From: an uncultured Phycisphaerales bacterium
GTDB lineage: Bacteria; Planctomycetota; Phycisphaerae; Sedimentisphaerales; Anaerobacaceae
Direction: 5' to 3'
DNA length: 35,257 nt
Assembly (NCBI GenBank): GCA_937927975.1
Contig: CALEZT010000150.1
Location: 1-35,257 of the forward strand
Below are positions 8,591 through 17,079 of the stretch, in pieces. The first letter of the stretch is position 1. Every line of letters begins with the position of its first letter. The position numbers and the translations under genes are program-made. The notes below the pieces were generated by a model. The model saw nothing but the letters and a program-made list of their open reading frames with translations. It had not been told where the DNA came from and ran no database searches.

Positions 8591-8629
8591 CGGCCGGAGA
8601 GTTCCGAACCTCCGGCCGTTTTCTTGTTT
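8591..8629 (+). terminator. Intrinsic terminator of rpoD
   Basis: CGGCCGGAG (8591-8599) and CTCCGGCCG (8610-8618) form a perfect 9-bp stem, extended inside by GTT/AAC, followed directly by the T-rich tail TTTTCTTGTTT (8619-8629). It ends the dnaG-rpoD unit. Confidence 0.88.
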
Positions 8630-9043
8630 CGTCGCACGTCGATGGCCGCCCCCCTTTCTTCGGTTCTTCACGGAATGTGGGGGATCATCGAAACCGTCGG
8701 AATGACACGCCGGAAGCGGTCCTGCAGAGTAAGTTCATCGCATTGCGGCCTCCCACTTGAGCGCGAACGAGGCGTTCGCTTGCGGGACCGTACATCACGC
8801 AGGGGCGTGCAACACCCCGCCATGCTGGAGGCCCAACGCGTAAAACTCCCGCCGCGCCCCGGCGGAATCGGCGATTTGCCCATCCCCACAATTCCGCGAA
8901 GAACCGAAAAAAACGCAGCGTGTAGAGGCGGACAGGGTCCGGAATTGTTATATTGGTGTGCGTTGACTGTAAGCACAAGTCGTGAAGCGCCGGACAAGAG
9001 GGCGGTTGTCGCCCGACGAAACTGTTGAGAAAAGGAGGACACC
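8630..9043. other. Intergenic region between rpoD and the two-repeat secreted protein
   Basis: About 414 bp with no convincing gene. It contains small hairpins (GCGAAC 8763-8768 with GTTCGC 8774-8779; CCGCCG 8849-8854 with CGGCGG 8860-8865). TATATT (8949-8954) could be a -10 element for the next gene, but no good -35 lies 16-18 bp upstream. A perfect ribosome binding site, AAAGGAGG, lies at 9031-9038. Confidence 0.4.
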
Positions 9044-10039
9044 ATGGTTCGACGGTTGGCATCATCCACTGGCATAGCGATCGTGTTACTAGCCGCCTGC
9101 GTTCTCCCGGCTGCAGGGCAGATGAAGCTCGGCGATTTCGTCGAGAACGGGGGCTACGGCTGGATCATCGGGCGGTGGGTCAGCGAGATGGACGGGAACA
9201 AGATCGAACTCGACTACCAGTGGATCCTGGACAAGAACGCGGTGTTGACCGAGCTGAAAGCGGGGGAGTTCAAATTCCGGGGCATGATCCAGATCTCGCC
9301 AAGCACGGGCGAGGTAACTGAAACCGCCGCCGACACCATGGGTGGCACCTGGAAAGGGGACTGGACGGACGAGGGTGGGGATCTGGTTTGCCGCATCCGA
9401 CAAACGGATGCGAGCGGGCAGGTGAACCGGTTCGAGCTGGTCCATGCCAGGGTGGACGCCGACACGATGACGGTTGCGATGCACCGCGTCGACAACAGCG
9501 GCAGCCGCAGTTCCGAACCGCCGATCAAGGCCACATACAAACGCCAGCGCGGAGTCGTCGCAACGCCGCCGGCCGCGACGCGGACCGAGCGATCCACGGA
9601 CTATCAGAAACTCGGTGATCTTGTTGCTGAGGGCGGGTACGAGTGGATGGTCGGCAAGTGGCTTGCCAGCGACAACGAGGGGCAATACGCCCTCGAACAC
9701 TCCTGGACGCTCGACAAGCACGCGGCCCTGGTGGACTTGAAGATGGGCAACTTCGCCTATCACGGCATGATCGTGTGCATTCCGTCGCGTCAGGAGATCA
9801 TCCAAGTGGGCGCCGACAACATGGGCGGCCTCTGGCAGGGCACCTGGGAGCAGAGCTACGACGGCGCCTCACACAGGATCGAATACACCGGCGCCGACGG
9901 CTCCACGCGGAAGATGGAGCATGTGTACTCGAGGACCGACGGCGACACGTTCCAGGTGAAGGAATACAGCGGCCAGTCTTTTGAACTCCGCCGGACGCTC
10001 ACGTTCAAGCGTCAGAAGGCCCCGGCTGCGACGAAATAG
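9044..10039 (+). CDS. Secreted protein with two tandem homologous domains, function unknown
   Basis: A 331-residue protein with a clear signal peptide (basic start, hydrophobic core IAIVLLAACVL, likely cleavage near AAG-QM). The mature part holds two copies of a domain of about 140 residues. Each begins LGD(F/L)V..GGY.W(I/M)(I/V)G(R/K)W and continues with (W)ILDKNAVLTELK or WTLDKHAALVDLK, then F(R/Y)HGMI-like and TMGGTWKGDW or NMGGLWQGTWE. The alternating pattern suggests a lipocalin-like beta-barrel of the DUF1579 sort, but this is a guess from pattern. The start is fixed by AAAGGAGG six bases upstream. It stands alone, with a hairpin terminator after it. It may bind a small ligand in the periplasm; nothing proves this. 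Confidence 0.8.
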   Translation: MVRRLASSTGIAIVLLAACVLPAAGQMKLGDFVENGGYGWIIGRWVSEMDGNKIELDYQWILDKNAVLTELKAGEFKFRGMIQISPSTGEVTETAADTMGGTWKGDWTDEGGDLVCRIRQTDASGQVNRFELVHARVDADTMTVAMHRVDNSGSRSSEPPIKATYKRQRGVVATPPAATRTERSTDYQKLGDLVAEGGYEWMVGKWLASDNEGQYALEHSWTLDKHAALVDLKMGNFAYHGMIVCIPSRQEIIQVGADNMGGLWQGTWEQSYDGASHRIEYTGADGSTRKMEHVYSRTDGDTFQVKEYSGQSFELRRTLTFKRQKAPAATK

Positions 10040-10064
10040 GCACGGTGTGATTTCCCCCGGCTTT

Positions 10065-10104
10065 GGGCGGCAATCTCGATCCTCCAGGGACGAGATTGCC
10101 GCCC
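10065..10104 (+). terminator. Long hairpin after the two-repeat protein
   Basis: GGGCGGCAATCTCG (10065-10078) and CGAGATTGCCGCCC (10091-10104) form a perfect 14-bp stem around a 12-nt loop, 25 bp after the stop codon. The T-tract is poor, but the stem is among the strongest in the window. Confidence 0.6.
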
Positions 10105-10113
10105 CTGTCATGG

Positions 10114-10132
10114 CGAAACGACGTTTCGTCGT
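10114..10132. promoter_or_regulatory. Overlapping palindromes upstream of the MoxR operon promoter, possible operator
   Basis: CGAAACG-A-CGTTTCG (10114-10128) is a perfect inverted repeat with a one-base centre. It overlaps a second perfect one, ACGACG-TTT-CGTCGT (10118-10132). They end 9 bp before the -35 box, a usual place for an activator or repressor site. The binding protein is unknown. Confidence 0.4.
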
Positions 10133-10140
10133 CTGGGTCT

Positions 10141-10169
10141 TGTTGCACGAGGGGAGGGCGGTTATACTG
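10141..10169 (+). promoter_or_regulatory. Sigma-70-type promoter of the moxR-DUF58-transglutaminase operon
   Basis: TTGTTG (10141-10146) and TATACT (10164-10169) with exactly 17 bp between them. The expected start near 10176 gives a leader of about 70 nt before the GTG start of the MoxR gene. Confidence 0.6.
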
Positions 10170-10246
10170 GTCCGCGAGATGGCCAATGAACCGGGCGCCC
10201 TGTATCGCCCCGAGACCGAAAGGAATGACACTTCAGGAGGCCGGAT

Positions 10247-11191
10247 GTGACGACCGCTCGCAGCGAGAATCCACGATTGTCGGGGTTGAAGGGGAACTTG
10301 CAGACTGTCATCTACGGAAAGACTGAGAGCATCGACGTGGTGATCGTCGCTCTGCTGGCAGGGGGCTCGATCCTGATCGAGGACGTCCCCGGCGTAGGCA
10401 AGACGACTCTGGCCAAGGCGCTGGCCAAGAGCATCGACGCAAAGTTCCGGCGGATTCAGTTCACGCCCGACCTCCTGCCGGCGGACATCCTGGGTTCTTC
10501 GATCTATAACCCGGTCAGCGGCGAGTTCCGGTTCGAGCCGGGCCCGATCTTCTGCAACATCCTGCTGGCCGACGAGATCAACCGGGCCTCGCCTCGGACT
10601 CAGTCGGCCCTACTGGAGGCGATGAACGAGAGCCAGGCGACGATCGAGGGCCAGCGGCGTCCGCTGCCGCAGCCGTTCCTGGTGATCGCGACGGAGAACC
10701 CGCTGGAATTCCACGGGACGTACCCGCTGCCGGAGGCGCAGTTGGACCGGTTCCTGGTCCGTCTGGGCATCGGTTATCCGGCGGCCGAGGTCGAGATCGA
10801 CATCCTCAAGTCGCATACGCAGGCCGAGCCGCTCGAGAAGATCGAGCCGGTGCTCGGCTTGGAGGAAGTCCGTCAGATCCAGCAGGAAGTCGCAGGCGTC
10901 CACATCGACGACGGCGTCCTGGAGTACATGGTGGAGATCGTGCACACCACGCGGCATGACAACCGGCTTCAGCTCGGCATCAGCACGCGGGGCACGCTGA
11001 TGCTCAGCCGCGCGGCGCGAGCCCATGCGTACTACGAGGGCCGCGACTACGTGATTCCCGACGATGTTCTGTGGTGCGCGCCCTACGTGCTGCCGCATAG
11101 AATGGTCCTGACCGCCAAGACCCGCTACAGCGGCGCGACGGCCAAACAAATTGTCGCGGACATCGTCAGCCGCATCAAGGTCCCGGTCTGA
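10247..11191 (+). CDS. MoxR-family AAA+ ATPase
   Basis: A 314-residue AAA+ ATPase. Walker A is GVGKTT (49-54), Walker B is LLADEINRA with D109 and E110, and IATENP (147-152) is the sensor 1 region; the family word RFLVRLGIGYP follows. MoxR ATPases act as chaperone-like factors that mature or activate proteins with von Willebrand A-like domains, often encoded beside a DUF58 protein as here. GTG 10247 is chosen because AGGAGG (10235-10240) lies six bases upstream; the overlapping ATG at 10245 runs directly into TGA. It is the first gene of a three-gene operon and ends 10 bp before the next start. Confidence 0.93.
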   Translation: MTTARSENPRLSGLKGNLQTVIYGKTESIDVVIVALLAGGSILIEDVPGVGKTTLAKALAKSIDAKFRRIQFTPDLLPADILGSSIYNPVSGEFRFEPGPIFCNILLADEINRASPRTQSALLEAMNESQATIEGQRRPLPQPFLVIATENPLEFHGTYPLPEAQLDRFLVRLGIGYPAAEVEIDILKSHTQAEPLEKIEPVLGLEEVRQIQQEVAGVHIDDGVLEYMVEIVHTTRHDNRLQLGISTRGTLMLSRAARAHAYYEGRDYVIPDDVLWCAPYVLPHRMVLTAKTRYSGATAKQIVADIVSRIKVPV

Positions 11192-11201
11192 GGAGAGCGC
11201 C

Positions 11202-12407
11202 ATGGACAGGGTTCAGGGCAAGCTCTACATCGGTCCGACCGAGGCCGGCAAGGTGTATCTTCACGGGGTCGGCTTCGTGGTCCTGGCGAGTCTTGCGGTG
11301 CCGGCTTTCGGCGCCCTGGCGATTCTGCTGGCCGTGTGCATCGTCGCGGTGACAGTCGGGTTCATCCTGCGGCCGCGGGTACGTGTCACCGGCAATCTCC
11401 CCGATCGGGTCCTCGCCGGTCAGGCGACGCATCTGACCTACACGATCGAGAACGCCGGGCGTCTGACCGCCTACAACCTGTCGGTGAGGTTTCCCGTCTT
11501 GCCTGAGGCGATCGAACTGGTGGGTCGGACGCAGGTGCTCTCCCGTCTGAGGCCCGGCGAGACGGCCAAGGTCGCCCTGACGATCCGCCCCAAACGCCGC
11601 GGATGTCACCCGATCGGCGTGCCGATTTGCGAGTCAAGTTTTCCGTTCGGTCTATTCCGCATCGGCACGATGCGCAGAGACGCCCAGACCTTGCTGGTCC
11701 TGCCGGCTTTCTTCTGGCTTCGGGTCCCTCTGCACTACATGAGTCGGCACGTGAACACCAGCAGCCCGCGGTCGTCGGGACGGTTGGGAAGCACGCCCGA
11801 GTACATCGGGAGCCGGCCCTTCGCGTCGGGCGATTCGCCTCGGCGGATCGACGTCCGGGCGTGGGCTCGCCTGGGCGCTCCGGCTACGAAGGAGTACGAC
11901 GATGACCTCGACGACTATGCCGCCTTCGTGTTGGACACTCGCGTGCCGGAGGGTCGTTTGAGATCGAAGCCGGGAGAGATCCCCGAACTGGAGGCTGCGG
12001 TGAGTCTCTGTGCCTCCGCGGCCTATTCGATTCGGGAGGATTGCCTGATCGATTTGTTGCTGGTCGGTTCTGAACGGCACGAATTTACCGCGTTTCCCAA
12101 GGGCGCGCGGTTCGATCGCATCCACGAAGTTCTGGCCGGGGTCGAGCCTTCCAGGGACTACGCGCTCGACCAGATCGGTCCGCTTCTGGAGGGCCGACTG
12201 CAGGAGATTTCCGAGATCGTGTTCATTGTGCTGCGATGGGATCCGATGTACCGACGCCTGGCGGACTGGGCCCAGCGCGCGGGCTGTCATACGACGGTCG
12301 TCGTGATCGGCCGGCCCGAGGCCTCCGCGATCGAGGGGGATTGGTCCGGGGACATCCGGTTCCTCTCGATCGACGACGTCCTTGCAGGACGGGTGGAGCA
12401 ATTGTGA
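11202..12407 (+). CDS. DUF58-family membrane-anchored protein
   Basis: A 401-residue protein. Two hydrophobic segments lie at about 22-58, followed by a beta-rich region with LSRLRPGETAKVALTIRPKR (a conserved DUF58 stretch) and the signature near 207-225, FASGDSPRRIDVRAWAR. The last third has a von Willebrand A-like pattern. DUF58 proteins are predicted clients of the MoxR ATPase and are thought to work at the cell envelope; the biochemical role is not established. In the signature, the usual Trp after RxID is replaced by Val. ATG 11202 follows AGGAGAG just after the MoxR stop. Its stop codon overlaps the next start by 4 bp, so the genes are coupled. Confidence 0.9.
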   Translation: MDRVQGKLYIGPTEAGKVYLHGVGFVVLASLAVPAFGALAILLAVCIVAVTVGFILRPRVRVTGNLPDRVLAGQATHLTYTIENAGRLTAYNLSVRFPVLPEAIELVGRTQVLSRLRPGETAKVALTIRPKRRGCHPIGVPICESSFPFGLFRIGTMRRDAQTLLVLPAFFWLRVPLHYMSRHVNTSSPRSSGRLGSTPEYIGSRPFASGDSPRRIDVRAWARLGAPATKEYDDDLDDYAAFVLDTRVPEGRLRSKPGEIPELEAAVSLCASAAYSIREDCLIDLLLVGSERHEFTAFPKGARFDRIHEVLAGVEPSRDYALDQIGPLLEGRLQEISEIVFIVLRWDPMYRRLADWAQRAGCHTTVVVIGRPEASAIEGDWSGDIRFLSIDDVLAGRVEQL

Positions 12408-14503
12408 AATCGCAGAGAATCATCGCGGGCGCCATGATCATGGGCGGTTCGTTCGTGGTCGCTGTGACCTCGGGCGACATCGCCTTTCCGGCGATTCTCT
12501 GCGTGCTCGGCATGGTCGGACTGGAAGGGCGGTTCACCGTCGGCATCCGGCCGGAAAGGCGGTTCATCACCGCGCTGTTGTTGCTCCTGCTGGCGGTGCT
12601 GTTCGCGACCCACTGCAAGCTCGCGAATACGCCGACGGACCAGCTTGCCGCGTTCGCCTGGGAGACGATCGCCCGGTACTTCCTCTCGTGCATGGTCCTG
12701 ATCCTGTTTCTGAGGTCGCGACGGCAGCCGGAGTCTTCGGACGCCGCGATTCGCGCCTCGGAGCGGGCGACGGCGCCCTTGCCGCCGGGATTGGCGCTGT
12801 TTCACATGGGCGCCGTGATGGCCTGCGGGCAGGTCTTGCTCCTGGACGATCGATACATTCTGTTCCGGCTCATGGAATTGGGCGCCGTCGGGATGGTCGT
12901 GCTCTATGCCTGGAGCGCCGCATGGGGCCCTCGATGGACCGAGACCTCAGCGGACGCAGAACGGCGGCAGTCGTTGTGGTTCCACGCTTCCTATGCGGTG
13001 CTGGCGGTCGTGTCGATCAACCTCGGATGGGTCGGGGGCTCTGTGCTCTACAGCCGGGTTGAGTCCCTCAATCTGCTGCCCACCTGGCTCTGGCGCGCCA
13101 ACGTGCCCCTGGACACCTCGGCTGCGGGAGTCTCCCAAGTCGGCTTCTCCGCGAGCGGGAAGATCTCCGGAGTCCTGGCCATCATGGAGGACACCAACTC
13201 CGAGGTCGTGCTGCGAATCACCAGCTCGGCCAGTCCCGGCTATCTGCGGGCGATGGCCTTCATTACCTACCGTCCGTCGGAGTGGAAGGAAGGATCAAAC
13301 CTCAGTCACGTGTACCAGGATGAGAGCCGCCTGATCGGTCGCATGGGGCTCTTCCGTCTGAACAGCCGGGAACCCAATCGGGAAATGACCGTTCGGCATG
13401 AGTCCACGGTGATCGACGCTCTATTCCTGCCCTTGGGAGCCTGCTCGATCGAGGCCCCCTTCGAGTACCTGTTGCGGGACGACGACAATGGTACGCTCCG
13501 GTCCCGGGAGACCCGTGCCAACCTGACCTATCATGTGGATTATTCCACCTCGCTGAACATGGATCCACCGTCGCCCGACAGGATACGGCGGATGACCAAT
13601 CTGCAGCATGTGGACCCGCGGTTTCGGCCGCTGGCCAGCCGAGTCTTCCGGAACAGCAGGACGACCGCGGAGAAGATCGAGGCGGTGACCCAGTACTTCC
13701 ACACCAATTACGCCTATTCGCTGGGGTTGGCCGTCCCGCCGGATCAGGACCCTGTGACGTACTTCCTTCTGGAGGCGTCCACCGGCTATTGCGAGTACTT
13801 CGCCACCGGGGCGGCGCTCCTGCTGCGTCTTGCGGACGTTCCGACCCGTTACGTCACCGGCTTTCTCGTGACCGAGCGGGACGTGGACGGCAAATCGTGG
13901 ATCGCTCGGAACATGGACGCACACGCCTGGGTCGAAGCCTGGGACGCGGAACGCAACACCTGGGTCATCGTCGAGGCCACGTCACAGGAGGCCTTGGCCA
14001 ACAATCCGCTGGATGATTCCTGGCTGGAGAATCAGACCGGCCGCAGTGTGCTGGTGACTCGCCTCATTCAGGCCGTATACGATTACGGTCTGTTAGGTAT
14101 CGTCGGCTGGTTCTTCAAGGTCTACAGCCTTCGGATGGCGGTCGCCATGTCGCTGGCGTTTCTTGGCGCCGCGGTGGGCCTGACTCTGTTGCGACGTCGC
14201 CGGAGAGGCCGCCGACGAGCGGTCCGGAGGCTCGCTTTGACACCGGAATTGCAGGCCCTGCACAGGTTGCTGGCGACCGTGGATCGAAAGGCCAGGTCGG
14301 TCGGCGCCCGTCGGGGGGCTCACGAGACGCTGCACGCCTTTGCGGCGCGAATCCGCCCTGTGTCCACGGAGTCGGATGGCGAGGTCGGCAAACTGGCGGA
14401 CTGGTATCTCGCTTACGCGGGCCTGCGCTACGGCGGGTCGATCAGCCCCGAACGTATTGTGGAGCTTCAGCGTCTTTCCCAGAAACCGCGGGGGACTCGC
14501 TAG
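12404..14503 (+). CDS. Membrane protein with transglutaminase-like domain (TgpA type)
   Basis: A 699-residue protein. The N-terminal part has several hydrophobic segments (within about 1-220), then an extracytoplasmic region with a transglutaminase-like domain: C463 in STGYCEYFATGAALLLR, H507 in MDAHAWVEAW, and E524 in WVIVEATS. The third triad position is Glu where Asp is usual. Another membrane segment (about residues 570-592) precedes a basic cytoplasmic tail resembling DUF4129. This is the third partner of the widespread MoxR-DUF58-transglutaminase operon. GTG 12404 overlaps the DUF58 stop as GTGA, with GGTGGAG upstream. The domain could act as a protease or amidase on envelope proteins or peptidoglycan-linked peptides; the substrate is unknown. 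Confidence 0.9.
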   Translation: MKSQRIIAGAMIMGGSFVVAVTSGDIAFPAILCVLGMVGLEGRFTVGIRPERRFITALLLLLLAVLFATHCKLANTPTDQLAAFAWETIARYFLSCMVLILFLRSRRQPESSDAAIRASERATAPLPPGLALFHMGAVMACGQVLLLDDRYILFRLMELGAVGMVVLYAWSAAWGPRWTETSADAERRQSLWFHASYAVLAVVSINLGWVGGSVLYSRVESLNLLPTWLWRANVPLDTSAAGVSQVGFSASGKISGVLAIMEDTNSEVVLRITSSASPGYLRAMAFITYRPSEWKEGSNLSHVYQDESRLIGRMGLFRLNSREPNREMTVRHESTVIDALFLPLGACSIEAPFEYLLRDDDNGTLRSRETRANLTYHVDYSTSLNMDPPSPDRIRRMTNLQHVDPRFRPLASRVFRNSRTTAEKIEAVTQYFHTNYAYSLGLAVPPDQDPVTYFLLEASTGYCEYFATGAALLLRLADVPTRYVTGFLVTERDVDGKSWIARNMDAHAWVEAWDAERNTWVIVEATSQEALANNPLDDSWLENQTGRSVLVTRLIQAVYDYGLLGIVGWFFKVYSLRMAVAMSLAFLGAAVGLTLLRRRRRGRRRAVRRLALTPELQALHRLLATVDRKARSVGARRGAHETLHAFAARIRPVSTESDGEVGKLADWYLAYAGLRYGGSISPERIVELQRLSQKPRGTR

Positions 14504-14552
14504 AGCAGTGTCTCGCACCCCGATTCTGGGATTCTGTTGATCAGGAGGTAAC

Positions 14553-16577
14553 ATGGAGAGCAGGCTCAGTCGAAGACATCTCTTGGGGACTCTGGGCGGT
14601 GGTGCGGCGTTGGCCCTGTGGCCCGCGGGCTCCGTTCTGACTCGGGTCGCTGCGGGGGCACCCGTCGAGATTTCGCCGGAGTGGATCGATCCGCCGCATG
14701 AATTCTCGCAGATTCCCTTCTGGTTCTGGAACGACGACCTGTCGGAGGCGGAGTTGCTGCGACAGATCGAGGATTTCCAGGCCCACGGCGTCCACGGGTT
14801 CTTGGTTCATCCGCGGGCCGGCCTGCCCAAGAGCATTGGTTGGCTCAGCGAGCGGATGATCGGGTTCATGCGATTCGCCATCGAGCGGGCCGCCGAGCGG
14901 GACATGAAGGTCATTCTCTATGACGAAGGCATGTACCCCAGCGGCTCGTCGAGCGGGCAAGTGGTTGCAGAAAACCCAGCCTATCGGACTCGCGGCCTCG
15001 TCTGCGTCGATCTGGACGAGGCCAAGCCTGATACCGAGGTTCAGGGCGTCAAGATCGGCGATACGGGTCAGCCCGAACTGGCGGCGGGACAGAATCTCGT
15101 CGCTGTCGTTCGTCGCAAGAACGGCCATCGCGTCGCGGTGGTAGATCGGGCGGCCAGGGAGGGACGGTCGGTCATTCGCGGTTTGCACTTTCTTCAGGAC
15201 GATCCGCCGCGACGCGCGGACCGGCGGGAAGTGCCGGAAAACCAGCCGCCCGGGGCGGATATCCTGAACCCCGAGTCGGTCGCCTGCTTCATTCGACTGG
15301 TCTATCAGCGGTACTACGACGAGTTCGGCAAGCACTTCGGCAAGACGATCACCGCGATCTTCACGGACGAACCTTCCCTGCTGGCCCGCAGCGGCGAACG
15401 GGGCATGGTCCCTGGGACCACGGGGATTCTCGAACACATCAGCGCATTTCTCGGCTACGATTTCGCCAAGCATCTGGCGACCCTGTGGTACGACGACGAG
15501 CCCGATGCCGCGATGCACCGCCGCAACTACAATCGGGCTCTCGAAGCCCGCCTGGAGCAGACTTTCTATCGCCAGATCTCCGAATGGTGCAAGACTCACG
15601 GCGTCGCTCTGTGTGGCCACCCGGCCGGCGGCGACGACATCGGACCGCTTCGGCATTTCCAAATCCCCGGCCAGGACATCGTCTGGCGATATGTCGAGCC
15701 CGACAAGCCCTCGGCCCTCGAAGGCGAGCAATCCACGCAGGCCAAGTGCGCCTCCTCGGCAATGATCCATCTCGGCCGTCGGCGTAACCTGAACGAATAC
15801 TGCGGGGCCTTTGGTCACAACTTCACCTTCGAGGAGATGAAGTGGCTGTCGAACTGGCTGCTCGTTCGCGGCTGCAATCTGCTGGTGCCGCACGCGTTCT
15901 ATTACTCCATCCGCGGCCCGCGGATCGATGAGCGGCCGCCGGACGTCGGGCCCAACAATACGTGGTGGCTCCAGTTCAAGCCGTTCGCAACAGCGACCTC
16001 GCGACTTTGCTGGCTCAACACCGACAGCACGCACATCTGCGGGCTGGCCATCCTGGGCCTGAACGACTGGCTTCCGTGGCGGGCGGCCAAGATGTGCTTC
16101 CAGAACCAGCGGGATTTCAACTATATCGAAGCCCGCCACCTGTGGGAGGACGCCCGCGTCGACGGCGAAGGGGTCCATCTGGCGGGCATGCACTATCGCG
16201 CGTTGATCCTCGAAGAGGACCCGCCGGCCCAGGCTGGCCCCGCGATCGATGCGCTCGCGAAGGCCGGGCGGATCATCCGCTGGAATGGATCGATGACCGC
16301 AGAGGAACTCGTAGCACGGATCGATGAGTTGGTGCCGGTGGACGTGCAGGCGACTCCGGCGTCCCCAGACCTGCGGGTGCGCCACGTCTGCAAGGGCGGC
16401 CGGGACTATTACCTGCTTTTCAACGAAGGGGCCAAGGACCTCGAATGCCGCTTGATGCTTTCTGCCAAGGGCAGCCGGATCCTGATGGACCCCGTCAGCG
16501 GTCGGAGCGAGCCGGCGGCAACCGACAGCACGACACGCCTGGCTGGACATGCGATGCAAGTCCTGGCTGTTGCATGA
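14553..16577 (+). CDS. Tat-exported glycoside hydrolase-like protein (GH106/rhamnosidase-like, tentative)
   Basis: A 674-residue protein. The N terminus has a twin-arginine signal (SRRHLLG followed by a hydrophobic stretch ending near AAGA), so it is exported folded. The body starts with PFWFWNDDLSEAELLRQI and GVHGFLVHPRAGLP, then ILYDEGMYPSG (E125) and ITAIFTDEPSLLAR (E273). These acidic residues sit where strand ends of a TIM-barrel glycosidase would hold catalytic acids. The opening pattern resembles alpha-L-rhamnosidase-like families such as GH106, but I cannot confirm the family. A beta-rich C-terminal part (about 580-674) follows. The start is fixed by AGGAGG at 14543-14548. It converges on the minus-strand acetyltransferase, with 13 bp between the two ends. 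Confidence 0.75.
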   Translation: MESRLSRRHLLGTLGGGAALALWPAGSVLTRVAAGAPVEISPEWIDPPHEFSQIPFWFWNDDLSEAELLRQIEDFQAHGVHGFLVHPRAGLPKSIGWLSERMIGFMRFAIERAAERDMKVILYDEGMYPSGSSSGQVVAENPAYRTRGLVCVDLDEAKPDTEVQGVKIGDTGQPELAAGQNLVAVVRRKNGHRVAVVDRAAREGRSVIRGLHFLQDDPPRRADRREVPENQPPGADILNPESVACFIRLVYQRYYDEFGKHFGKTITAIFTDEPSLLARSGERGMVPGTTGILEHISAFLGYDFAKHLATLWYDDEPDAAMHRRNYNRALEARLEQTFYRQISEWCKTHGVALCGHPAGGDDIGPLRHFQIPGQDIVWRYVEPDKPSALEGEQSTQAKCASSAMIHLGRRRNLNEYCGAFGHNFTFEEMKWLSNWLLVRGCNLLVPHAFYYSIRGPRIDERPPDVGPNNTWWLQFKPFATATSRLCWLNTDSTHICGLAILGLNDWLPWRAAKMCFQNQRDFNYIEARHLWEDARVDGEGVHLAGMHYRALILEEDPPAQAGPAIDALAKAGRIIRWNGSMTAEELVARIDELVPVDVQATPASPDLRVRHVCKGGRDYYLLFNEGAKDLECRLMLSAKGSRILMDPVSGRSEPAATDSTTRLAGHAMQVLAVA

Positions 16578-16590
16578 GCCTGATTCCGAT

Positions 16591-17055
16591 TCAATGCGAC
16601 AGCATCTGCTCGTACATTCGATACGAGCGTGCGTGCATGCCCATTCGCTGATAGGCCTGCTGGGCCAGATGGTTGGATTGCTCCACGTACAGGCGGATGC
16701 CGCAGACTCCGCCCTGGTGGATGGCCTGGGCTTTGACGAACTCGTGCAGTTGTCGGAAGATCCCCCGGCGGCGAGACATCGGGCGGATGTACAGGCTCTG
16801 TATCCACCAGAACTGGCCGCACCGCCAGTCGCTCCATTCGAACGTGACCAGCAGGCAGCCGACGACCTGCCCATCCGTTTCGGCTACGATGTAGAATCCA
16901 TGCTCTGGCCTGGCAAAGACTTCGCCAACGCCTCGAATCAAGGTGTCCCGGCTCAGCAGCACGTGCTCGGTCTCCCAGGCCATGGCCATGTTGAACTCCG
17001 CGATGGTATCGATGTCCCTCGGGTCGGCGAGCCGGATCTGTGCATCGGAATTCAC
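16591..17055 (-). CDS. GNAT-family N-acetyltransferase
   Basis: A 154-residue protein with the full GNAT layout: an N-terminal LADPRDIDTIAEFN start, a central VAETDGQVVGCLLV strand pair, then SLYIRPMSRRRGIFRQL, where the R/Q-x-x-G-x-G/A-like loop (RRRGIF) binds acetyl-CoA, and a C-terminal GIRLYVEQSNHLAQQAYQRM. The second Gly of the loop is replaced, which is seen in active members. The substrate cannot be told. GTG start (complement of 17053-17055) with AAAGGAG upstream. It lies 24 bp behind the CinA-like gene on the same strand and is probably cotranscribed with it. Confidence 0.88.
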   Translation of the reverse strand: MNSDAQIRLADPRDIDTIAEFNMAMAWETEHVLLSRDTLIRGVGEVFARPEHGFYIVAETDGQVVGCLLVTFEWSDWRCGQFWWIQSLYIRPMSRRRGIFRQLHEFVKAQAIHQGGVCGIRLYVEQSNHLAQQAYQRMGMHARSYRMYEQMLSH

Positions 17056-17079
17056 TTGTTGCTCCTTTGGACCGCGGGA

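Noticed and set aside
6373..8637. 754-codon minus-strand frame over rpoD
   Set aside because: Antisense to a complete, highly conserved sigma factor; translation is low-complexity in Leu, Asp, Val and Gly and shows no domain.
14541..16874. 777-codon minus-strand frame over the glycosidase-like gene
   Set aside because: Antisense shadow; the plus-strand protein has a Tat signal, ribosome site and coherent motifs.
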